Source: Ctena decussata
Lineage: Eukaryota > Mollusca > Bivalvia > Lucinida > Lucinidae
Assembly (NCBI GenBank): GCA_963989385.1
Contig: OZ022506.1
Span: 66,909,434 to 66,973,433, forward strand
Direction: 5' to 3'
DNA: 64,000 nucleotides
Positions 11,824 through 26,800 of this stretch are shown piece after piece. Each line of letters starts with the position of its first letter. The stretch's first letter is position 1. The notes beneath the pieces are model-generated. The model had not been told where the DNA came from. It ran no database searches and was given only the letters and a program-made list of their open reading frames with translations. The translations under genes and the position numbers were made by a program.

Positions 11824-14800
11824 GTATAGAACGTAATACTTCAGTATCTAACTTTTCCGTTACGCTTTTTTCGACGTTAAATAGGATACTGATAACAACA
11901 GTATTAACATTCTGTAATGTATATTTTATATCACCTAATGATCTAAATATACTGTAACATACAGCAGTTACACGAGGAGCATTCGAAAAGTTTTGCAAAT
12001 GACCTCATTACTTTTTTTAGGGGCATGCTGGGTGCAAATGCTATGCATGTGCTGAAAGCGTAACATTTTGTATTTACAACGATGTCTAACACTATACAGA
12101 TACACTGTTCTTTATTGACTTCCACCGCATTTTATTAAGCTACAGTCATGCCACTGGGCTAATTTCGTATGTAAAATCTTTTAAGGGTTTGGCAGTAAAG
12201 TCAAATACCGTTGTAAATACAAAATCAGTCTTTGCAACTGCTTGTCCATCGTTGCTAACAATATCTATACAGAAATTAGAAGGTGGCAACTGTTATCGGG
12301 TTATTCCTTGAAAAGCAATGCGCAGTTCTGATGAAGTTATTGAAATCGACGTCAACGTCAGTTTTTAAAGATTGTAGAGGCTTCATTTTTTGGCATTAAT
12401 TTAAATTTATTGGCAGCTTTTCGCTGACCCATGTAAATACTCTTGGTAACAAGATTTTAAATGCTGCCAAATTTGTTTTCCTTACAAAATCATAATAACT
12501 TTAGTGGAAAGGGAGAAATTGTTATTACACAAAATACGGATAGTTTATATCCAAGGTACAGTATGGAACGTAGATTACATTTAATTTCCACGCTATTTAC
12601 AGAATAACATTACCTGGGCATTGTCTTGAAGTACCAAAGATAAAAAGAATCAAAGACTGCTCATATATGAATTACGGCGTACTAAAGTAAAATTCTGTAG
12701 TGCCTTTAGTGTATACCTCTACCACCTCAGTTAAAATGCGTCCTTTAAAAAATATACCGTGTTGGCAGATTTTTCAAGGCATACCATAGGTTAATGCGTT
12801 TTTGCTATCAGAAGTTTAAGGTGGTTACCAAGAAATTATGTCACTTGCAAAACTTTCCGAACGCCCCTTGTATTTGCACATAAACCATTGTCTCTAGTAT
12901 AAGCTATATTTCCTAGCGACTGTAATTGCGGCAAGGTCGAGACTATAAACAATAAATCTGCAAAAATTATATCAACAAATAAAGATACCTTACACACACG
13001 TCATTCATTCTGCTTTATTACCTGGTAATAGAACAGAATGAATGACATGTGTGAAATACCTACACAAGAATGTTAGTCTGGTCTCAAAATATTTTTATTT
13101 CAGGTTAATCGACGTTTGATGTTGAAAGATGTGAGAGGTAAACAGTTACCAGCTATCACAGTATTTAGCGAGTCAATCAAATATCTAAAAGAACACTTGC
13201 TTAAAGCACTAGCTAAGAAGGCGACAACAATGACCCTAGAGGATATTCACTGGGTGCTGACTGTACCTGCCATATGGTCTGATGCTGCTAAACAGTTTAT
13301 GCGAGAAGCGGCAGTGAAGGTGCATATTTATTCTCTTCCAGATTTTCTTAAAAACGCTGAAAGTTTTTAGTTTGAATTAATGTTTATCAATTTATGTATG
13401 ATCTTACCTTCTTGGCTGAAGGGTGCATATAGGTACAGACTGTGGTGTATTTAAACTGTTGATAAATACAAAGTGTGATAAAAAAAAAACACGTGGACTT
13501 TTGCTGTAGAAATTTTATCAATAATAGTAAACCCATTCAATTTGCAGTAAATACAAATTCGTATTTCTTTTATCCAGTATTGAATTAAGTTTGCCTGTCA
13601 ACTTCTAGAAAAGAAAGTCTACACTTAACAAAATTTCTAATTGGTCAGTTTTCTACTTGCAGAAATATTAATTTCAAACAATAATTTTAAATATTATTAT
13701 AATCAAAATATTAAACTGTTATCTTCCGACTAACAGAGAATGTTGTCATTAAAACAAATTTTGTATTATCACAGTTATGAACCATTGCTTGTAAACCAAA
13801 TAATTTTTTGAACGCATTAATTACCTCCCTTTTCATGGTTCTGTAAAATTTCTAAATAGGCGCCTCGAACTATAGAGATTCCTTTTGCAAATTAATGCAT
13901 CAGCGATTGCGCTGTTTGTAAAATACAAGAAAATATAATCGTTTATTCCCACATATTTGAAAACAGAATAATCTAAATTTGCATAAGGCTTAATGCTATG
14001 GAAAACGTGACCAACTAGAAATTTTGTTCAGTGTATATGCGTTGTCATAGTAATCTTATGACGGTACTGCGGAGCATGGTTTAAAAACTTATTATTTCTA
14101 ATTGTTTGTTTTATCTTTGGGTATGTCTAATATTTGAAGTAGTTTGAAATGCTTGATATTTGACATGATATTTCTTGTGGTTTCCGCTTTTAAATGTCAG
14201 GGAACTATTGCCGTCAAAAAGTGCTATGCTTGCATAAGCAGCATAAAATATGGTAGCTATATTTGTTATAGCTATATGGGTTACGAGGTGACAAAATGAC
14301 GTCAAACCTTATACCGGGTATTTTATGGTAGTTCCAGTTTGGTGTATAATTGTAAAATATTATATCAGGGTAAAATCAAAGAAATATATTGAATGATCAA
14401 ACTTAATGCTATTTGATCTTTGTATAGTAGTTTTATCTAATGTTGGCACAGATTACAGGGTAACAGACGTGCATTTAGACATACACCTAAAAGAAATGTT
14501 CGCTCATACGACATTGAAAGCAAAATTTCGGTTTGGATTTAAAACCCACAAATTTGAGAAGACTATTTTCTGAAATTCTTGAAAACAGTCATATTGTATG
14601 CTGATGTGTCTAAAATTTGTCAAAATCATAAAACCTGCAAATAAGGTGATAGATTGTAAACATGGAAATCTAAAGGCAACATTGCAATGTGAAAACGCGA
14701 TAAAACTTCAATGGTCATTACAGTTCCGCTGTAGCTGTACCTACTCTATATGAAATAAAAGGAAATAATTATTTTTAGCTGAAATTTCTTCAAAATTGTA

Positions 14801-17800
14801 CATAATATAGCTAAATGATTAAACTTTTCTGTGATATAAGAAAAAATAATATAACTGCATTAACTTTACCGCCACAGTAAAAGTCTATGTATTTTTGATC
14901 ACACCTTGTAACAGGTTTCGTTTGCCTTTTCGTACTTGTATGCATATACCCGAACACAAAAATAACGCATATTTGTTTTCTCGTTGCTATTTCATGTCAA
15001 AGTAGAAATATGCTGGTTATGAGTATACTTTATTAAAACAATAATAAAAAACCTGCTTTGTTTAGTCATACAAAAACGTAAACAAATTAAGGGGACAAAA
15101 TTGCCAATTTCACATATTGAACGATGAAATTGGCGTCTAGTTAGGAGTTCCCTCTGGTTTCAGATGTGGGACAATCTTAAATAATGCTTCTGAAACATCG
15201 TCTGGAATTTCACACATTGGTGACTCTTTACAATTCTAGTTAACCTAGTTAAGCCCCTTCATGCAACTGATGCATATTATGCAATTTTCTCTACAGCTCT
15301 GGACAGTTTTGTGTATTTCGATTTAAAATAATTGGTCTAACTCCAGGTCAAGTCTGGTAAAGGGTGAGTGTTCCTTATCAAACTAAGTATGGCAATAAAT
15401 GGGCGTGACTCAGTAAGTGCGTAATATGGTACAACCGATGTATGAACTTTGGGATGCTGGTCCCCTCAAGTGTGTATTATACTTTAATAAAGTCATGCAC
15501 CATCTCTACCATGGTCTACAGCATACGTTTGTTGTTTTGAGAGACACATTAATCATCTCCACAAAAGTCATTTTATCAGCCTAAAATCTTAGGAAACCAA
15601 ACCCGAAGGTGATCGAAACATAGATAAATGTCAAACGCAAAGATTGTACAAACTTACTATTTTGCCAATAGTCTTATTTGTTATCATATTCAAACTACTA
15701 AATATGCCAAAACGTTGATGATTCAGACTATATTCCAAAATAGTTATTGCGAAAATCTTTTACAAACGCAAAAATTTTCACGTGCGTTAAAAAACTGTTT
15801 CAGACTGATATTCTTTATGTATCATAACGTTTTCCTAATTGTAACATTTTATGATGAAGTCACGTGTAGCAAAGTTGCATTGGAAATTAGATTCCAAACA
15901 CACTTAGCAGGACTTTTGTGAGTTTAGTCGATTTGCCATTTTGTTTCCAAGGAGTGTAGTGCTTCGAAAATGCTGCAAAACCAAAAGCTTTACATAGAAT
16001 AATCTGCTTATTATGTAACTACATTCAGTGAGGCGAAAGAAAGGGTTAAAATATGCATTTCTTTTGCTATGCGGTATGTGCCACAATTTCGAATGTAATT
16101 ATACAATACGATACAATATTCGATATTGAGATCTCAGACACTTTACACTTTAAACTTGAGAAAGTGGTTTGGTACTACCTACTATGAAAATATAAACTGC
16201 AGTAGTCGGAAGCTTTTTGGTTTACAGATTTACTTGTGACAATGGTGGTAGTGGATAAACAAAATTGATGGGGCCCAGGAGCTGCCATAGTCGTAGGTGG
16301 CATCAAGAGGAAAATAAACAAACACACACTGGCCTACACTGTAAAATCAACACATAGTAACAAATTTTGAAGCTCTCTACGTTGTCATCGCAATGCCAGA
16401 TAGCTATGTTAAGCATAAAAACATAAGGAATTTATGCTTCAATACGGCGGAAATTACCGATAACGATTAACAGGTTTATCCGAGAGCTTACCTGTTGAAC
16501 TCCTTGCTATATGCAATTACATTGGAATATAATGTAAAATGTAAAATTGGATACATATATGATATTACGACAATGTTATAAGTTATGAACATAAACTTCA
16601 GTTTTTGGCCGTTAATATGGTGTCAAAATATATAAAATAACTTCATGTTTTGATTCTTCCATCGGCTTTTGAAGTTTGAAGCTTCAATCACTTAAAATTA
16701 TATACGAATCATGTCGGAAATGCCCAAGTAGCTATGTTCAGCCTAAAATTTGAAGATGATCAAATTTTCTATAGAACTTTTATAAGTTATCACCGTCGAG
16801 AGATTTTTATAAGGTTTACATTGATGTATTCATTATAAAATAAGTACACTATAAGTATCTTCCATTGATCTCTAAACATACAGAGAGTCGCGTTTCGATA
16901 AAACCTCGCTCATAAATATGTCTCAAATAGTCTAAGTCCAAATCCGCCTATATTGCGCAAAGGCTTACATCACATCCTTTCTTGGTATTTGTGTTTTGTT
17001 TATATCTTACATGACTGTGTGCTTTTTATGATCTAGATGTAATTAAGAAAGGACAAATATTTATATAGTCTGATTAAGATAGAAAGAACGAATGAACGAA
17101 GAACCCAAGAAAAGAAAAAAGAGAAAGAAGTCACTATACTTTTACACGTGATAATCAAACATGAAAAAATCGACTAATTGAAGTTTTTAAAGAAAATTTC
17201 TTAATAAGCTAAAAAATCAACTATGAAAACAGATAATTACATATTTTATGGTAATGTTAATTTAATCTATTAGTTATTATATAATTTCTAGTGTTTGTGT
17301 TTACAGTTTGGATTAAAATTTATATGAGTGTGATGGGAGTATTTCTCAAAGAAACCGAAATATGTTTTGTCTATCACAGGGTAGAATCTTAGAAACCACA
17401 GAATCGTATTTTTTTTGACTAGCTTACTGGCAGATTTGCTCATTTATAATGAGAGACATACACTGTATTACTCTCTTAAGATATTACAATATTGTCGAAA
17501 AACTGTTGAGTGTAAGAAACTAAATCATGGTGAAGATTTCCTCTTAACGTTGTATAAAGATTAAAAGGTAAGGAAAAATGTTATGAAACATATTTCTTGC
17601 AAGGCTATAGAAATATTTTTATATTTAACTTAATTTGTAATATTTTTGTTCAAAATGAATCATTGTCCCTTTCATTATATGATGTTTTAAGTGAAGCTAG
17701 AAAGGAATTCTTAAAGATAAGAGTTTTGTGCAATTTACGGCATTTCTGCTAAAATGAGTACTTACGATAATGAGCCTGTGCATCTGTGCAAAGTTACCAG

Positions 17801-20800
17801 CCTCTGATATGTGCAAGCTGATAAGACCGAACAGTGCCTGATTTGTTTGCGCAAGCTGGTCGGAATACGCTATAGTATACAGTATAAGTAACATGTTTAT
17901 TACGCGTGCATTCATCGATTATCGATCATAAAATCCGATATAACCTCCTATCAGTTATCGTAATTGTCATCTCGTTAAAGTTTGTTATAAACTCGTCATG
18001 GAATAATCAAAGAAAATGCTAAGAAATTTAAAGCTGCAAAAACAAACAAACAGTAATTTTAGCCGCGTCGTAACAAAACCAACACAGTGCCATAGCGCCC
18101 TGCGAAGTCTTAGATCAGCCTGGGCAGGATAACCAAAGGTCTAAGCTACCTCTGTGCAGACAGCGAGGACTCTGATCAGATTGGGGGATACCCACGCTGA
18201 TCTGAGAGCTTGAAGGGCGCACATTCCATTTTGTTTGTTTTGTCGTATCGCAACTCATTTATTTTTTGCTCGCAGAAAAGGCACCTTTTAAATACTAATC
18301 GTTCAGTTCAGTTCAGTTCAGTTCAATTCTCTTGGTTTAAACTTTATTTTATTTGCATAAACACTGATACATTTATACACATTTCAAAAACATAGCATTT
18401 TATGCAAATGGGATTCAGAAGAAAGTCAAACGACTTTTTTCAAATCTGTATCCCAATATTGCAATCAAAATGATACTTCTATAGCAAGTGATTTGAAATT
18501 ATATACAATATAAAAAGTTGATAAAACATGAAGAATCTAATGGTTTACTAGTATGTGACATGCATTTCAAAAGGAACATTTCCATTTCGCAATCATTTCG
18601 GCTCCACGGGGATAGGAGGATATATTACAAAAAATTCAATGGTCATTTACATCCTCAGACCATACTGAGCTTGAAAAAACACAAGTCGTCAAGATTGGTC
18701 AGAATCTGCACAAACTTAAATTTAATCAAGTCTAAATAGATACGCTTAAGATGTATTCGGCTATATTAAAAGGTCGTTTTTATATACGATGAAAGAAGGC
18801 AAATATATTTATAAACATAACAGCATTGTAAAACCTTCTTGTTTGTTGACGTATATTTAATTGTACTTTATAACGAAAGGTAAATCTAGTGGAAAACTCG
18901 TATGAAACAAATTTATGACTGATTTATTTAGAACGGAAAATAACTATCTAATACTTCGTTTGAGATATGCAAGATGGTGAAATGTACCCTCAGTTTATTT
19001 GAAAACGCTTAGTTTTTAGCACGAAGTTTTGAACAGCTAAAAAAATATTTTTGTTTTGTTCCATGGAAAGTTCGTCATTGCCAAAAAGTAATACATCTAT
19101 AGTTGGTCTGCAAATCGTCGAAACTGTGTTAAATAACTCTTGTCTGAAATTATTGAAACGATTACATACAAATAAATAATGATATGTATCTTCGACTGAA
19201 CCACAAATGCAAAGGGGGCTATCGGTTAAATTTTTAGAAAACAGGTGTAGATTGAGAGAACTACAGTTGGTTCTTAGCCTCGAATGATATATCTGGCCGA
19301 GCCGTTTACCAATAAAGTAATATTTCGGAGGCATCCGTGTTCCCCTGTTTAATTTATACTTAAAGGAACTAAGGCTAGGAGAGGAGCGTATTTCATCTGG
19401 AAGCTCATTCCAGTCCCGGATAGCAGACGGTAAGAAAGAGTTAAAGTAAAGTTGTGATCTAGTGCGTATAGTGTGTAAGTTTGTTGAATTGCGTAGCGGG
19501 TATGTTGAAGTACTTCCGACTGTTGGTGGTACTAGAGAAGATAAGTAGTCAGGAGATAGATTATTTTGCATCCTATAAAGTAATTGGAGTTTATGCTTTT
19601 TCCTTCGGGAAGAAAGCGTTTCCCAACCAGTTTCTAATAATAGAGAATTGATAGAGACAAGTTTAGTAGTACCCGAAACTATACGAGCAGCTTCATTTTG
19701 AATTTTCTCAATATCGTTCACTTCATATTGTGTACAGTTGTCCCATACAACATCAGCGTATTCCAAAAGGGGACGTATAAAAGAGAAATAGATAGTCTGA
19801 AGAGATCGCCTGTCTAATTTAAATTTCAACTTACGCATAATGTTTATACGACTCCATGCTTTTGCTTTTATGTAATCCAAGTGTTCGTGCCATGAGCAAT
19901 CGTTTGAGAATACTAATCCTAAATGTTTATGTGAACTTACTTCAGTTACTTGTGTTTGATTTAACCTAACAGGGGGATGGTGGGGTTTGATGTGCTTTCT
20001 GGAAAATATTACTGATTCTGATTTTACCGGATTAAATTTTACTAGCCATTTCGTTGCCCATTGATGAATTTTTGATAGATCAGAGTTTAACTGGTTTGCA
20101 GCTTCAAGAGGATCATCAACAATAATATACAGGCTTGTGTCATCTGCAAACAATCTTATAGATGAGTTAATGTTTTCTACAATATCGTTAATATATAATA
20201 GAAAAAGCAGGGGGCCAAGAATAGAGCCTTGAGGGACTCCAGAGTTAACAGGTGTCCAGTCAGAATTTGCACCTGGCAAAACTATTTGTTGCTTTCTGTT
20301 ATGTAAATAATCCGTAAACCACTGTAGAAGACATCCAGAAATACCAGCAGACTGAAGTTTGAAAAGAAGACCTCTATGCCACACTCTATCGAAGGCTTTA
20401 CTTATGTCACAAAAGATTGCCCGTACTTCTTTGCCTTCATCTAGAGCTTTACAAAAGATATTATAGACATCGACTAGTTGATTAACAGTCGAGTCTCCAG
20501 GAATAAAACCTGACTGCAGAGTTGTGATGACCTCATGATCACGAAAGAGATTGAAGACATGTTTATGCACTATTTTTCTAATACTTTTCCGATAGTACTT
20601 AAAAGAGAGATAGGTCTATAGTTAGATACATCTGAAGGATCATCTTTTTTATGAATTGGTGTAACATTGGCCAGTTTCCAAATACTAGGAAGCTTACCAG
20701 TAGACAAAGAGTAATTGAAAATATCAGAAAGAGGAACAGATAATGGTTGAGCTAGCTCTTTAAGAAGTCGGTTATTAATAGAGTCTGGCCCGGCGGCTTT

Positions 20801-23800
20801 GCCTAACTGCAACATTTCCAAGGTTGATTGAACTTCATCGGGTGTGACCGATATAGAATCAAGTTTATAGGTAGGTAAAGGTGGAGTTTGGGGAAGGGTT
20901 GCATTATCTTCATCTAATAAAGTTTGTTCAATAAAATACTTATTTAAAATGTTTGACTTTTCAGTATCATTACAATAAATGACCCCTTCTTTATTAAGTG
21001 GAGGAATAGAAGAGGCTTGATCAGGTTTAATAAAATATTTCAAAGTTTTCCACCAGCTATTTGGATTTATTTTCGGATCTTTTAACTTATCAGAGAGATG
21101 TTCAAGTTCCGAATTTTTAGACTTCCGAATTTTATTTGTAACATGATTCCTAATATGCTTATAATTTTCAAAGTCGGTCGTAGTATTTGTTTTCTTAAAT
21201 TTATCATATAATCTTTTCTTTTTCCTAATAAGACGTTTGATGTCATTAGTTAACCAAGATGGATCAGATTTTCGAATTTTTATAGTTTTATTTGGTATAT
21301 GTTTATTAGCCAGGTCAGTAATATGTTCCGTTAAATTATTTGCGTATATGTCAATATCATTATTTTTTATTTTATCCCAGTCAGTTTCCCTTAAATCTTC
21401 TGACAAAGATTGATAGTTGCCCCTGTCATATAAATAAATTTTCCGTGTATATACTGGGGTTTGGACCTTATTAAAATTCAGAACACAATATATTGGACAA
21501 TGGTATCTCACATTCTGATCAAGAAAAGGGTCGCCAACACCGCTTAATAGCACATCATTTTTATTGGCAGTTAAAAAAAAGATCTATAATTGTTGCGGAC
21601 GTTTCTGTAAAATTCGTTGGTTCATTTATTAGTTGTTCCAAATTATAATGTTGACACAAATCTAGAATTGTTTTGTTGGAAACTTGTTTCAAAGTGTCAA
21701 GATTAAAATCTCCAGTAATAAGTATATTTTTTGTATTTGTATCAAACGCAAGACCGATCGAATCTTCAATTGTTGAAATAACAAAGTTATTAGAGTTTGG
21801 TGGCCTATAGAAGGTTCCAATTAGTTGTTTTATATTATGAGTTTTGACTTCAATCCAAATGCATTCAATATCTGGTAATTCCAGATCATTACGACGACAT
21901 GAATAAATATTATTGTTAACGTAAACGCAAATTCCCCCATGGCTATCACCAGTTCGATCACGTCGATACAATTTAAAGTCTTTAAAACCTAATAGATCAT
22001 CAGAAGTTCTTGTGTCTAGCCAAGTTTCAGTTAAACATATGACATCAAAATTTCGAAGTTCTGTTTCAATTATATCTAATTTATTCATAACACTTTGAAC
22101 ATTGTAATGAACTACCGAGAATTTGTCTTTTATTACATTTTCTTCAAAAGTGGTAGAAGAACTTAAAGAACTAAAAGACGCAGTTGAAGTTGGACCTGGA
22201 TTACGCTCTATACCTGATATAAACAATAATGACATAATAATAAGAAGCTCGAAAAAATTTAAATGCTCTATACCTTTCATTTTAACTTGACGACTGTAAT
22301 GCAGGCCAATCCGCATCCTATAAATTGCAAGGGCTATCACGTTATACTATCAATAAGACATCGAAGCAGTTTCGAGGATGCGGATAGGATGTTCCTTTTG
22401 TATGAGGCAGGATAAATGACATTGTAATGTAGATAGTTTTCCCCGTGGAGCACAAGAAATAAATACAAAATCAAGATGTTGAAAAACATATATATAGTCA
22501 ACTGTTCATCACAGTTGGGAATAGGAATAAATAATTTTCTTTCATAACGAATCTTTCTATGACATGCAAGATAGCACTGCAGCTTGCAAAATATTTAATG
22601 ACCACCCAGAATGCACATCACGTCCTTATGAAGTCGTACTGCCGTCGATGCGGCGTAATGACGTCACAACGACGTCAGCACGACGCCACTTAAACGCTGC
22701 GTGCCGTCTGAGTGAGATAAAAATATTTATATATATATTATATACTGTGCTGCAGTAAAAATACATAAATTGCGCAAAGCACACTGTTCACTGTCTAAAC
22801 AATTTTTTATACTAATTGAAGAAAACAAGTCATTTCATTTCCATGCAGTCAGTTTTTCATTGTCACCACACGAAAGCATGTGGCAAGGGAGATAATTATA
22901 TTCGCTGCAAATTTATTTTGCTACCTCAGTTGCTCCCCCTCAGCTTACAGTTTATGCCAAGATACAGCCATCTCATCTGGGTCTACACTGTTTGCTGATT
23001 TGTTATGCAACGAGTTACCACATGCTCACAACGTCGAATTACACTTATCCAAAGGAGCTGTACCTTGAATCTCGTTATTCATAAATGGCACAAAACATGG
23101 TTCACTGCATGAATACGTCGTTCATTTTAATTTTATTTTTTTACATAAAAAAATGATTTATTTTTACATGCAGTCAAATACATCTAGCAATGAAAGGCAT
23201 GACTGTACCACATGCAAGTAAGGGAACCAGTTAATTTCCTTGCAAAATATTTATCTCTAACAACAGTTGCTCCCCTTCGCAATCCCTATTAATAATGACT
23301 TCTTGACGTAATTACAGTAAAACCTGTCTTAGTGGCCACCTCTATTAAGCAAGCGACCTGCATTAAGCAAGCATGTAGTCAGTTCCCAAAGCAGGCAAAT
23401 ACATTGAAATGTACCTGTATTAAGCAAGCACCTGTCTTAAGCAAGCAGATTTTGATTATCCCTTAGGTGCTTGCTTAATACAGGTTGGACTGTATTATCA
23501 ATGTATCCATACACTAAACAATATATAACTTTATATAGGAGAGAGAGAGAGAGAGTTAACAACTCAATAATGGGACACATCACGCTAAAGATACCCAAGG
23601 GCATGCGTAAGCTAAAAAAACAAAAAGAAAACACTTGTCATCAAAACATTTTTAGTAAATTGGGGTCTTCCTTTTCTGCATGAACTCTCTTTACAATGAA
23701 ACATAATGATGAATCTGGCAACATGCTGATCGAAACAAGTTGCGCACATGACCAAGCGCAAATTTTCACGTAACAAGGTTCAAGTCCATAGCCTATTTTA

Positions 23801-26800
23801 AATGCGGCTAACCGGTTGACACTATACAAATTTAGAAAATACATACAAAAACTAAGTTTATTTTTATCTTAAAGACACGTGACAAGACACGTGAAAGACA
23901 GATTCATAACAGGCCGTGCGTCTGCGCATACCAATAAAACATTTTCCATTCATAGAATGAAAGCAAGGAGTCCATAGTCAATACAGACGCAGCCGATTTG
24001 CGTCGATGGGGAGGTTACCTTCCCAAGGCCGAAGCAGCTGGCAAAACGTCATGACGTCGCGACGTTCGGTCAACGTCACAACGAAGTGACGTGGAATCAA
24101 CACTGGTTCACAATCAATTCAATATAGAGCGCCTACTGGGCTTTCATGTGACACAGCCCAAGGAAAATCACTCACACATACAGGTATCCACAGCAATTTA
24201 CTACGAGAACTGCTGTATTTACTACGATACGCCACCATGAATGAAAATTAGAATGTAGTAGAACAGGTTTAACAATAAATGGTCAGCAAGGGCAATGCCC
24301 TTTGACAGCCTCAGTCAACGAAATTTCGAGGACAATGGTCAACCTTCGTGGGCTCAAAAAATTGGTTATTGGAAGCTCTGCCTTATTAAAATTGTAAACC
24401 ATCAAAAAGTCCACAAACTGCCATTTTACTACCTGTAGTAATATTAATGAAATGGCTTATGGAAAGCCAGACTGACAATATACGTAACATGAGCCCCAGA
24501 GCAGTCAAGGGCGACTTACACTGCGATACCTCTCAATTCTCTTATCGAGGTTACCCAAGTGGCTCAACGGTACCTAACCATAGTTGCACACACTTGGTGC
24601 CGTGTGTCCGTCCAAAAATACTAATAGTAAATGTTTAAATGTTTTAAATAAGCAGCTGAGCAGAGTGCCGAAAGACAGCATGTGCATAAAACTTTTCAAC
24701 ACAGTTTTGTCAAAATAGAAAGTCAAAAGGAAAAAGTTGTCGTTGCTTTTGAGTTGTTTAATTTCCCAGTAAACAATATTTTAGTCATGTCGAGATAATG
24801 CCTCTGAATTTGTAGGACAACTAGTGTTACTCGACTTGCGATAAATGACTCTCAGGTTTAGCAGGCGCTGCCGCAGAAGCACCAGACAGCCAATATATTT
24901 CGCGAGCCCCGATGGACGGGGCAAAAGAAGAAAAATAAAATAAAACGAAAAAATCAATGTGGGTGGATGAGTATCTGTATCAGGCTTAATCTTACCATTA
25001 AGATGAGACCGTCAAAGAGGGATCGAAATATCATAATTTATTATAAGTACTATTGTTTTATGTTTTTGTTGTCAGAAACTTAAACGACCAATAATCAGAT
25101 CTATTTTTCTCGCCAACCCTTACGAAATTGACCTAAATATCAGGAAAAGAGACTTATTACAACAAAAGTGAGTAACTGAGAAAAGTTAATTTATTTGATC
25201 TGAGAAAAAGAAAACCCATATTGTTAAAAAATTAAAAATGTTTCCATTCAGCTTCTTCGTATTGTTTATTATGCTGATAAAATATTAAACACAGTGGTGA
25301 CAAAGCGGCTTTAGGGAAGTTCAACACCTGTACAGATCCTGGGATATGGACATCAGTATGACATTTCTAATATCGATTAATGCCTATTGCTCCACGGGTC
25401 TAAGGGAAATACTGCATTGACATAAATATTCGCTCCAGGTAACACGTAACCGATTACACTACTAAGCGCGCCTTGAAGATTTAAGTTCCCGTTGGTTTGC
25501 AAAACATTTACATGCATTTAAAAATAAATCAACTACCCCTAAAATTACGATCTTAACTAGTTTATATGGAGAGATGGGTCTACTTAAGGCTTTCATGGGT
25601 TATTAAGCTGCTCTGAAGCTTTACTACATGACATTCTCACTTCCTTACGCAAGGATCTGCTGAATTCAGTTGATCCTCTAGTTATCAGTTGCTCTAACCA
25701 AGGAATCGGGTCTCTGGATTATCGTCTTGAATAAAAAAGTGAAACACTGTAATCAGTCAGGTCGGTTACTTGAGCAAGTGATCAATAAAGCCATTTGTTG
25801 GCGTGATGAATTGCATTCGCATAAAATAAGGACTGTCAGTATTTTTTGTGTCAATAAAGTCGTTTCATTTGAATTTGCCTCCACATTATACATTACAAAA
25901 GGTTCCTATAGTCACTATGAACGCATTAGTGCCAGGCGAGATCAGCTACATACAGAAGTTGCAAAATAATTGGAGAAAAAGAGACAAAAATGCACTTTTC
26001 TTTTTAATTTTTGTCATCTTCGGAGATATTTTTAAGTTTTTGAGGGATGTTCCGGGAGTTTGGCGGTAATTTTCATTGACTTTTCAGTCAATTATCTTTA
26101 CAACTTAACAAAAAACTATGTACGCACGGGCGCTTAAACCGCACGCACATCCCCCTAAACATTTGAGGCTACAGAGCAAAAATCAGTATTATACGTGGTT
26201 ATTTTATTCCGAACTTTGAAAATTATTTCCTTAAGTTATTCGAGAGAATCAGCTATTCGAGTGATTTTTCCCGAAAACAGACGATCACCAATTCAGTTGA
26301 TTTGACTAAATATTCTATAATATTATAGTGATCAACAGTTTTCGTAAGAAAGAAACGACACTCACTACAGTGATTTATCAAAATCTAATGCTCAAGTAAC
26401 CAACCTGACTGTTAATCACATACAAGTTCTATGCCCTCAGGTTTACAAAAAAATTAACCAACAAGAGAATCTCAAAATACAAATTTTAAAGAGATTTTCT
26501 ATGCAATGGCGGTGGCTGCAACATATTAACTATGCAGAATTTATTAACAAAGCTTATGCTTTCTGGGAGATAGGCACCATTCTGAAACGATATGAAACAA
26601 ACCTAGGTCTGTGCTCACCTGCGTCAGCATATCGTGTATCTGAATCAAAGACAATGTACAAGTATTTGTATAAAATATTCATATATGTCATAGCATTGAA
26701 TTGTTACATATGTTTCAAGGCTGGAATAAACAGCGCCTTACTATCGATCGCACTTGAGCCTGAGGCAGCATCGCTGTACTGCCAGCACCAGCATGTTGAA

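Larger units (their letters stand above)
18300..24615 (-). mobile_element. Full-length-like LINE (CR1/L2/Jockey group) antisense in HSPA12 intron 2
   Basis: A 6.3-kb insertion flanked by a 10-bp target duplication AAATACTAAT (18290-18299 and 24616-24625). Both edges coincide with breaks in homology to the other segmental-duplication arm. On the minus strand it has: a 5' region of about 2.3 kb with nested MITEs and no clear ORF1; a 2A-like motif; an AP-type endonuclease; a linker; a reverse transcriptase; a C-terminal Cys/His knuckle; a 3'UTR of about 0.7 kb; and a (TGAAC)5 tail. Two single-base frameshifts break the ORF, both in homopolymers. The group is assigned from domain order and RT style; L2 or CR1 is most likely. 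Confidence 0.8.
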
